From NCBI GenBank assembly GCA_003152555.1, contig PMAL01000113.1, forward strand, positions 424 to 5,942: DNA of 5,519 nt, given 5' to 3'. Shown in pieces: positions 1 through 4,758 of this stretch. The stretch is from Acidimicrobiaceae bacterium. Lineage in GTDB: Bacteria; Actinomycetota; Acidimicrobiia; Acidimicrobiales; RAAP-2. How positions within the stretch are numbered: position 1 is the stretch's first letter; the number at the start of each line of letters is the position of its first letter. The notes beneath the pieces are model-generated. The model did not search any database. It was not told the origin of the DNA and saw nothing but the letters and a program-made list of their open reading frames with translations. A program made the position numbers and the translations under genes.

Positions 1-903
1 GCCACGCTGGGACTCGACCTCGCAATGATGCCCGAGATAGTTGACACCATGGGCCATCACGGCGTCGCCAGCGCCCTGCCCGGCTCACCGCCGATCACGG
101 CGCTCATTGGTGACCAGCCCGCGTCGCTGTTTGGACTCAGTTGCGTGCGCCGCGGCGCCAAAATTACGTTCGGCACCGGCGCCATGCTCGACATGGTGCG
201 AGGCGGACCAGGACCTACTTCGATGTCGGTCCTGGCGTCGGGATGCTTCCCGACGGTGCTACGCAGTGCTGATGGCGACGTTGTCTGGGGTGTCGAAGCG
301 ATTGCCTTCGCGGCCGGAGCGTGCATCGAGTGGCTTCGCGATGACCTCGGCCTCATTGAAAACGCCGCGCAGAGCGAACTACTGGCCCGCTCCATTGCCT
401 CGTGTGATGGCGTCAGTTTCGTACCCGCGCTGTCTGGTCTCGGTACACCGCAGTGGGACTTCGGCGCGCGCGGTGGATTCTTCGGCATCACGAGGGGTTC
501 AACCAAGGCTCACCTCGTGCGTGCAGTGCTCGAAGGGATTGCCCAACGCGGTGCGGACCTCGTCGACGCGGCGCAACGAGAGACGCGGAGCGAGCTCGAT
601 GAGCTTCGCGTCGATGGAGGAATGACCGCCAACCGATTCTTTGTTCAGTGTCTCGCGAACTTTACCGGACTCACCGTTACCGTCTCCTCAGAGATCGAAG
701 CGACCACTCGGGGCGCCGGGCTCATGGCACTGGTGAGCGCGGGTCATCTCGGTTTGGACGACGTGGAACGTCTCTGGTCACCGGCCGAGGTCTTCACGCC
801 CGAAATTTCCGACGGGGAGCGTGTGAGGCTTCGCAGCAACTGGGCCCAGACTGTGCGTCGTGTAGAGAAAACCATTCCCGAACTGAGCGACATCTCGTTC
901 TAA
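1..903 (+). CDS. FGGY-family carbohydrate kinase, glycerol kinase-like (3' part; start outside window)
   Basis: This is an ATP-dependent kinase of a sugar or polyol, most like glycerol kinase (glycerol to glycerol 3-phosphate, cytosolic). The frame is open from base 1, giving 300 C-terminal residues ending in TAA; family members are about 500 residues, so roughly the first 200 are missing. Visible motifs, counted from the first codon: GDQPASLFG, whose Asp38-Gln39 match the catalytic GDQ of glycerol kinase; the nucleotide/phosphate loop FGTGAM near 57-62; VPALSGLGTPQWD near 141-153; and RVDGGMTANRFF near 203-214, the usual start of the adenine-binding part. In the late ATTxGA motif the residue before GA is Arg where Leu is usual. 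The C-terminal domain looks complete and undamaged. Kinase family is sure; glycerol as substrate is inferred, and xylulose-kinase-like or other FGGY subfamilies remain possible because the N-terminal substrate residues are absent. The P450 follows 117 bases downstream on the same strand, probably with its own promoter. Confidence 0.9.
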   Translation, partial: ATLGLDLAMMPEIVDTMGHHGVASALPGSPPITALIGDQPASLFGLSCVRRGAKITFGTGAMLDMVRGGPGPTSMSVLASGCFPTVLRSADGDVVWGVEAIAFAAGACIEWLRDDLGLIENAAQSELLARSIASCDGVSFVPALSGLGTPQWDFGARGGFFGITRGSTKAHLVRAVLEGIAQRGADLVDAAQRETRSELDELRVDGGMTANRFFVQCLANFTGLTVTVSSEIEATTRGAGLMALVSAGHLGLDDVERLWSPAEVFTPEISDGERVRLRSNWAQTVRRVEKTIPELSDISF

Positions 904-960
904 TCAGATCTCCCTTTCGGGTTGGTCACGAGAACTTCAAGTTGCTCTCGCGTCAGAAAT
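904..960 (+). repeat. Imperfect direct repeat, copy A (after the kinase stop)
   Basis: The stretch after the kinase stop codon resembles the stretch at and after the P450 stop codon (copy B, 2284-2335). The best core is TTGGTCACGAGAAC at 922-935 against TTGGTCACCAGAAC at 2301-2314, 13 of 14 identical. TCCC plus TTC lie in register just upstream, and AGTyGCT then GCGTC lie in register downstream with a 3-base gap. Aligned by eye only; a core of this length could arise by chance in 5.5 kb, and the case rests on the matching positions. Confidence 0.35.
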
Positions 961-968
961 ATCTGGAC
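952..968. promoter_or_regulatory. Near-palindrome upstream of the P450, possible operator
   Basis: GTCAGA (952-957) and TCTGGAC (962-968) form an inverted repeat around AATA, with one unpaired G. A second short perfect palindrome, AACTTCAAGTT, lies at 933-943. Both sit about 50-90 bases upstream of the predicted P450 transcription start, where an activator or repressor could bind. No regulator gene is in the window, so this is suggestive only. Confidence 0.2.
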
Positions 969-1008
969 AATCACCGTCGCATTGACACGAATCCGCAGCG
1001 CATCTCAC

Positions 1009-1020
1009 TAAAATTTTTGA
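1009..1020 (+). promoter_or_regulatory. Probable -10 box for a leaderless P450 transcript
   Basis: TAAAAT at 1009-1014 matches the actinobacterial TAnnnT -10 pattern (5 of 6 to TATAAT) and ends six bases before the GTG at 1021, so transcription would begin at the start codon itself. The 30 bases before GTG contain no GGAG- or AGGA-like site, and an in-frame TGA at 1018-1020 rules out an earlier start. A perfect TTGACA at 982-987 lies nearby, but 21 bases from the -10 box, longer than the usual 16-18, so it may be coincidental. Confidence 0.5.
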
Positions 1021-2286
1021 GTGGCGCTAATCAAGGGCAATTACGCGGACGAGATTAATCTGTCGGACCCCGAGTTTTGGCGTCGTCCGTGGTCAGCACG
1101 TGAATTTGCCTTCGCCACGTTGCGCACGGAGCGACCGATCTCCTATTACGACGAGCCCGTCATTGAGGGCACCGCGTTCGCCCTTCCCCCCGGGGCTGGT
1201 TACTACGCCCTCACTCGATACCGTGACATCGCGACCGTGTCGCGCACCCCTGAGGTTTTCCTATCGGGACCCGGCGCAATCTCACAGTTCGACCTGCCCC
1301 CCGAGATGGTCGAATACTTCTCCGGACTGATATCAACCGACAACCCGCGTCACGCCCGATTGCGGCGCATCATTGCCCACGCCTTTAGTCCTCGCAATAT
1401 TCGACAAGTCGAAGAGTCCGTGGTGCGCGTCGCCGATCAAGTGCTCACTCGAGCGATCAAGTCCGGCACCGGTGACTTCATGACCGACATCGCGGCACCG
1501 CTGCCATTAGAGATCATCTGCAGCATGATGGGCGTGCCGCCAAGCGAGTACGCCACGGTCTTGCACTGCTCAAACGTGATTCTCTCCAACGGCGACCACG
1601 AGTACGTGCCCGAGGGAACCGATCCAGTACTAGCCCTGCTCGAAGCTGGCGCGACGTTGAATGGGATAATGCAGGAAGTTGGAAAGTCCCGACTCGAACA
1701 TCCCGTCGATGACATCACCGGCGCGCTCGTCAACGCCGAGATTGACTCCGAGAAGTTGACCGATCAAGAGTTGGCCTCGTTCTTTGTTGAACTCGTCATC
1801 GCGGGCACCGAAACAACGCGCACCGCCATTGGCCACGCACTGCTGGCCTTCGATGAGTATCCCGATCAAAAGGCCCGGATCATCGAAGACCCGGAGATTT
1901 TGACCAAGACCGGCACCAGTGAGATTGTTCGTTGGGCGACACCCATCATTTGGATGCGTCGCACGCTGGCGAGTGACTATCAGCTTTCGGGAGAGAACTT
2001 AAAGGCCGGCGACAAGGTCTTGCTCTTCTACAACTCGGCCAATCGCGACGAAGAGGCATTCGAGAATCCGTACGTCTTTGACGTCGGTCGCTCGCCCAAT
2101 GACCACTATGGCTTCGGCGCGCCGGGACCGCACTTTTGTTTGGGCACGCACCTCGCGCGGCGAGAGATCACGGTCATGTGGCGAAACATTTTGCGTCGCA
2201 CGCCGAGGATCAAGGCAACGGGCGAACCAATACGGCTCGATTCCAATTTTGTCAACGGAATCAAACATCTGCCGTACCGATTCTGA
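1021..2286 (+). CDS. Cytochrome P450, CYP124/CYP125-like
   Basis: This is a soluble haem-thiolate monooxygenase that would hydroxylate a hydrophobic substrate using O2 and two electrons delivered through a ferredoxin. It is complete at 421 residues, normal for bacterial P450s. Landmarks: C-helix DNPRHARLRRI (108-118); I-helix AGTETTR (261-267) with the acid-alcohol pair Glu264-Thr265 intact; K-helix ExxR at Glu301-Arg304; and haem loop GFGAPGPHFCLG (364-375) with Cys373 as axial ligand (codon 2137-2139). Much of the sequence, including FATLRxExPIS near 31-41, EIVRWATP, and the nine-residue Phe-to-Cys spacing of the haem loop, recalls mycobacterial CYP124 and CYP125, which oxidise the ends of methyl-branched lipids and the cholesterol side chain. 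The exact substrate is inferred. The GTG start is the only option near the N terminus, since a stop codon precedes it and the next Met is residue 96. It is apparently leaderless. No ferredoxin gene adjoins it; a ferredoxin-reductase-type gene lies convergent downstream. Confidence 0.95.
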   Translation: MALIKGNYADEINLSDPEFWRRPWSAREFAFATLRTERPISYYDEPVIEGTAFALPPGAGYYALTRYRDIATVSRTPEVFLSGPGAISQFDLPPEMVEYFSGLISTDNPRHARLRRIIAHAFSPRNIRQVEESVVRVADQVLTRAIKSGTGDFMTDIAAPLPLEIICSMMGVPPSEYATVLHCSNVILSNGDHEYVPEGTDPVLALLEAGATLNGIMQEVGKSRLEHPVDDITGALVNAEIDSEKLTDQELASFFVELVIAGTETTRTAIGHALLAFDEYPDQKARIIEDPEILTKTGTSEIVRWATPIIWMRRTLASDYQLSGENLKAGDKVLLFYNSANRDEEAFENPYVFDVGRSPNDHYGFGAPGPHFCLGTHLARREITVMWRNILRRTPRIKATGEPIRLDSNFVNGIKHLPYRF

Positions 2287-2335
2287 GAGTTCCCATTCCC
2301 TTGGTCACCAGAACCAGATAGTCGCTGCGTCGACA
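2284..2335 (+). repeat. Imperfect direct repeat, copy B (after the P450 stop)
   Basis: This is the partner of copy A at 904-960. It begins at the P450 TGA, contains TCCCATTCCC (2291-2300), the core TTGGTCACCAGAAC (2301-2314), then AGTCGCT and GCGTC in the same order as copy A. Identity by eye is about three quarters over the first 32 columns and weaker afterwards. Confidence 0.35.
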
Positions 2336-2344
2336 TTTAATTGA

Positions 2345-2358
2345 AAAACTTGAGTTTT
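2345..2358. promoter_or_regulatory. 14-base palindrome AAAACT-TG-AGTTTT
   Basis: Six-base arms are perfect complements around a central TG. A two-base loop cannot form a stable RNA hairpin, so if functional it is more likely a protein-binding site in DNA. Its right arm overlaps the left arm of the hairpin at 2352-2384. No adjacent start codon makes it an obvious operator. Confidence 0.25.
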
Positions 2359-2384
2359 GTCTCATCACGAGAGACTCAGAACTC
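2352..2384 (+). terminator. Hairpin downstream of the P450, candidate terminator
   Basis: An inner stem GTCTC (2359-2363) with GAGAC (2371-2375) closes a seven-base loop. An outer stem GAGTT (2352-2356) with AACTC (2380-2384) is separated from it by a 2/4-base internal loop. TTTGTATTA follows, a weak T tract. It lies 66 bases after the P450 stop. The stem is interrupted and only moderately G+C-rich, so termination efficiency is uncertain. Confidence 0.4.
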
Positions 2385-2480
2385 TTTGTATTAGAACCAA
2401 ATTCTGCCGACCATCGTGGCGCGGGGATACCCGGCAATTCGAATTATTCCAATTACATTCCGGTCAAGGTTTACGCCCGC

Positions 2481-2560
2481 TACGCTCGACCGGCTCCGCC
2501 ACCCCCGCCAATAGCCCCCTCTTTTGGAGCGCGAAGTAGCCGCCCCGCCTGCGCCACCCG
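2481..2560 (+). terminator. C-rich, G-poor tract, possible Rho-loading site for the P450 transcript
   Basis: By direct count about 39 of these 80 bases are C and about 19 are G on the plus strand, with runs such as GCCACCCCCGCCAATAGCC. C-rich, G-poor, weakly structured RNA is the known character of Rho utilisation sites. The tract lies about 195-275 bases after the P450 stop, before transcription would run into the opposing operon. A repeated extragenic element is the alternative reading. Confidence 0.3.
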
Positions 2561-2566
2561 CGTAGT

Positions 2567-2593
2567 GAACGGCTTGCAACGATGTTGCCGTTC
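2567..2593 (-). terminator. Hairpin just after the reductase stop, candidate operon terminator
   Basis: On the plus strand GAACG (2567-2571) pairs with CGTTC (2589-2593) and GCAAC (2576-2580) with GTTGC (2584-2588), around the three-base loop GAT and with a four-base bulge GCTT on one side. Read on the minus strand it starts about 20 bases after the TAG that ends the four-gene operon. There is no following U tract, so it could be a non-canonical terminator or a 3'-end stabilising stem. Confidence 0.4.
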
Positions 2594-2612
2594 GCGACAC
2601 GGATGTTGAGTT

Positions 2613-3839
2613 CTAACTAGCCCACGGAGCTCTTTCGAGCGCGTTGGCGAGAGTGACCGGATCTTCCAGTAGCGGCTTGGAGAGCATCAATGCCCGCGGA
2701 TTGCTTAGGGTGACGATGCCCGACACGACGCCATTGCGTGAATACAGTGCCAACCACTTGCCTTCGTCATCGCTGCCACTGACGCGTTGCACCTCGTCAT
2801 CCGGTCGAGGGTGGCCCAACATCTGAATCTTCTTGCCGTACTGATCGGACCAGAAATACGGCACCATGAGTTGCGTCGAAGATTCACCGGTCATCCAATA
2901 TTTCGCCAGCGCCGACGCGTGACCATTGGCCACCTCCCAGTGCTCAATTCGCACCGACTCCGTACCGGTGACATTGGGCCAGGCAAAGCGAGCCACATCA
3001 CCAATTGCCGCGACGCGATCGCTCGCGAGTAGGTGCTCGTCCACCACGACGCCGTTATCGAGTATCAGGCCGGACGAGGCGAGCCACTCCACGTTGGTCT
3101 GCACCCCCACGCCCACGATCAGCGCACCCACTTCCTCATCGGTGCCGTCGTCGAAGGAAATCCGCAGCCCACCCGGCGACTCGGTGACATCGCCAATCTT
3201 CTGCTCGACCCGCAATTCCACGTCTGCACCCTGGGCGAGTCCCATCAGCCACGTAGAGACTTCTTCACCGAGTACGCCCTCCAGGGGACGCGACGCGACT
3301 TCGAACACGATTGGCCGGTATCCCCGCGTACGAAGGGCGGTCGCGGCCTCGGCGCCAATGAATCCGCCACCGATGATCCCCACCGGACTGCCCGAATCTA
3401 ACGACGCGAGGTCTTTATTGAGTCGACGGATGTCGTCAAGTCGGCGAATGGTATGAATCCGGTCGTCGGCGCTAAACGGCAATCGCCGGGCCCGAGTGCC
3501 CGACGCGATCACCACGTGGCTGCCAGCGACCGACGATCCATCGCCAAGGTGCACCGTGGAGTGAGCCACGTCGAGCCCAGTCGCGCTTACGCCCAACCGC
3601 ATGGTCACGTGGTTCTTCTCAATGAGTTCCGGGGTTGCCAACGTGGCCTTCGCGAGATCCCACTTACCCACCAGCACATTCTTCGAGAGCGGCGGCCGGT
3701 CGTAGGGGGCGTCGACTTCATCACCAATCAGTGTCAGTTCGGACTCACAGCCTTCGCGACGCAGCGCCTCCACAAAGCGCCAACCGGCCAGGCCTGCGCC
3801 CACCACAATGACGTGGTCTGACGAGGCGAGCGTGTCCAT
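2613..3839 (-). CDS. FAD/NAD(P)H-dependent ferredoxin reductase (BphA4/putidaredoxin reductase type)
   Basis: This is a cytosolic flavoprotein that would carry electrons from NADH through FAD to a small [2Fe-2S] or similar ferredoxin. It has 408 residues, typical of the family. Domains: N-terminal FAD dinucleotide fold with VGAGLAG (13-19) and YDRPPLSK (46-53); NAD fold with GIIGGGFIGAE (154-164), where acidic Glu180 at the end of the second strand favours NADH over NADPH; second FAD motif with Gly280-Asp281; then IEHWEVANGHA (298-308) and PYFWSDQYGKKIQ (327-339), hallmarks of this group; and a C-terminal reductase domain. The redox-active cysteine seen in CoA-disulfide reductases or glutathione reductases is absent. 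The ATG at 3837-3839 is preferred: its A is shared with the TGA of the upstream hydrolase (TGATG), implying translational coupling. An in-frame GTG at 3858-3860 would add seven residues. It is last in the operon. A role as partner of the convergent P450 is possible but unproven. Confidence 0.93.
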   Translation of the reverse strand: MDTLASSDHVIVVGAGLAGWRFVEALRREGCESELTLIGDEVDAPYDRPPLSKNVLVGKWDLAKATLATPELIEKNHVTMRLGVSATGLDVAHSTVHLGDGSSVAGSHVVIASGTRARRLPFSADDRIHTIRRLDDIRRLNKDLASLDSGSPVGIIGGGFIGAEAATALRTRGYRPIVFEVASRPLEGVLGEEVSTWLMGLAQGADVELRVEQKIGDVTESPGGLRISFDDGTDEEVGALIVGVGVQTNVEWLASSGLILDNGVVVDEHLLASDRVAAIGDVARFAWPNVTGTESVRIEHWEVANGHASALAKYWMTGESSTQLMVPYFWSDQYGKKIQMLGHPRPDDEVQRVSGSDDEGKWLALYSRNGVVSGIVTLSNPRALMLSKPLLEDPVTLANALERAPWAS

Positions 3840-4549
3840 CAGGCGAACATGGCGAGCCACTGCTCAGCGGTGGTCGGGGCCAGCACATAGTTACTCTGAC
3901 GAACGTCGGCCATGGGCGCGCTGGGTTCCGCGGCGTAGAAGTGCCCGGGAAAGAGCACGGTGTCGCCACTCACGTCGTTCAGTCGTTGGCTGAGGGTGCG
4001 GTACATCTCTTCGGGGTCCGACCCCGGCAGATCGGTTCGCCCGCAGCCCTCGAGAAACAGGGTGTCGCCGCTGAGCAGACGTCCGTCAACGAGCAGACAT
4101 TGACTACCCGGTGTGTGTCCCGGCGTGTGGATGAGGGTGATCTCAAGTTGACCAACGTCCACTCTGTCTCCCGACTGGTGGCCCCGCATGGCGTCAGCGC
4201 CCACGCCCGTTACGCGCGTCACCCACTCGACTTCGCTCTTCTGCACGTGCACCGGCACATCGGTCACTTCAAGTAATTCGGCGATACCGGCAATCGTAGA
4301 ACCCATGAGGTCGCCGCCGACGTGGTCGGGGTGGTAGTGCGTCGCCAGGACACCCGTCACCCTCATGCCGTCGGCTGCAACGAGTTCGACCAACTCACCT
4401 GGGCGGTAGGCCGGATCAACCAGCACGGCCTCGCCGGCCTCGCGGTCACCGAGCGCATAGACGAAATTGACCATCTGGGTCGCCACGGGGTCGCCCACCG
4501 CGAAGTCACGTCCGGCGAGAAGTTGGCGAAAATAAAAGCGTTCGCTCAT
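3839..4549 (-). CDS. Metallo-beta-lactamase-fold hydrolase, glyoxalase II/ETHE1-like
   Basis: This is a cytosolic metal-dependent hydrolase or dioxygenase of 236 residues. The metal site is complete: THYHPDH (70-76) supplies His71, His73, Asp75 and His76; HTPGHTPGS (141-149) supplies His145; SGDTLF supplies Asp162; and PGH supplies His203. GCGRTD (168-173) recalls persulfide dioxygenases (ETHE1) more than classical glyoxalase II, which usually has GSIGRTD; the DLPGSDPEEMY stretch after it occurs in many uncharacterised relatives. Substrate is therefore open: a thioester of a low-molecular-weight thiol, or a persulfide. In actinobacteria the thiol would be mycothiol rather than glutathione, which is inference. 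There is no fused rhodanese domain, and Phe204 follows the last metal His where Asp or Glu is common. Its ATG overlaps the xseB stop by four bases (ATGA) without a clear ribosome site, so translation is probably coupled. Confidence 0.92.
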   Translation of the reverse strand: MSERFYFRQLLAGRDFAVGDPVATQMVNFVYALGDREAGEAVLVDPAYRPGELVELVAADGMRVTGVLATHYHPDHVGGDLMGSTIAGIAELLEVTDVPVHVQKSEVEWVTRVTGVGADAMRGHQSGDRVDVGQLEITLIHTPGHTPGSQCLLVDGRLLSGDTLFLEGCGRTDLPGSDPEEMYRTLSQRLNDVSGDTVLFPGHFYAAEPSAPMADVRQSNYVLAPTTAEQWLAMFA

Positions 4550-4758
4550 TCGTCGTCGGCGACGCGCGCGATGCGCGGGGCCAACTCCTCCACTCGGGCC
4601 TTCGTGGTTTCCAAGCGGGCCTCGAGCGATTCAATGATGGCCGTCGCGCGCTCGAGCTTGGCGAACAGGTCGTCGACCGAGACTTCACCTTCGTCAAAGG
4701 ACGCCACTATCGCGTTCAGCTCGTTCGCCGCCTCATTCCAGTCGCCAGTAACACTCAT
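4546..4758 (-). CDS. xseB: Exodeoxyribonuclease VII small subunit
   Basis: XseB is the small helical subunit of exonuclease VII; several copies bind the XseA C-terminal region and are required for degradation of single-stranded DNA into oligonucleotides. The 70-residue product shows the expected pattern: NEAANELNAIVASFDEGEV, then VDDLFAKLERATAIIESLEARL and an acidic tail, matching the family's two-helix layout (FEEALxELExIVxxLExGExxLEESL...). Length is normal (about 60-85). Its ATG overlaps the xseA stop by four bases (ATGA), as is common for this pair, and the downstream hydrolase start overlaps its own TGA in the same way. Confidence 0.93.
   Translation of the reverse strand: MSVTGDWNEAANELNAIVASFDEGEVSVDDLFAKLERATAIIESLEARLETTKARVEELAPRIARVADDE

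Larger units (their letters stand above)
2287..2612. other. Non-coding region between convergent genes
   Basis: These 326 bases separate the P450 end from the reductase end. The first half is A+T-richer and holds the repeat copy B, a 14-base palindrome and a hairpin. The second half is strongly C-rich on the plus strand and ends with another hairpin. Open frames exist on both strands (for example 2357-2539 plus and 2391-2600 minus), but they lack a ribosome site and show no recognisable family; the minus one is a Gly/Arg-rich reading of the C-rich tract. No tRNA fold was recognised. The most likely role is transcription termination from both sides. Confidence 0.7.

Noticed and set aside
57..506. 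Minus-strand 149-residue frame opposite the kinase
   Set aside because: It is antisense to conserved kinase motifs and has no recognisable family; a shadow frame.
982..1010. Classical -35/-10 promoter with TTGACA at 982-987 and a -10 box 17 bases later
   Set aside because: The hexamer at the right distance (TCACTA, 1005-1010) does not resemble a -10 box; the TAAAAT box fits better but at 21 bases.
2357..2539. Plus-strand 60-residue frame after the P450
   Set aside because: It starts with a TTG inside a hairpin, has no ribosome site and resembles no known family.
2391..2600. Minus-strand frame of 69 residues in the intergenic region
   Set aside because: Its Gly/Arg-rich composition is what the C-rich tract gives in translation; there is no ribosome site or recognisable domain.
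2420..3328. 12-base inverted match CGCGGGGATACC at 2420-2431 and 3317-3328
   Set aside because: One copy is inside conserved reductase coding sequence, and one or two such 12-mer matches are expected by chance in a window this size.
2926..3456. Long plus-strand open frame (176 residues) opposite the reductase
   Set aside because: It is Ser/Pro/Arg-rich with no family resemblance and lies wholly antisense to a well-supported flavoprotein; typical of antisense frames in G+C-rich DNA.
2613..3839. Coenzyme A disulfide reductase or NADH oxidase identity for the flavoprotein
   Set aside because: Those enzymes need a redox cysteine in the first domain (SFxxC type); here the region reads YDRPPLSK with no cysteine, as in ferredoxin reductases.
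3840..3860. GTG at 3858-3860 as the reductase start
   Set aside because: Its seven extra residues lie before the usual family N terminus and read through the hydrolase end; the ATG overlapping the hydrolase TGA is the better coupled start.
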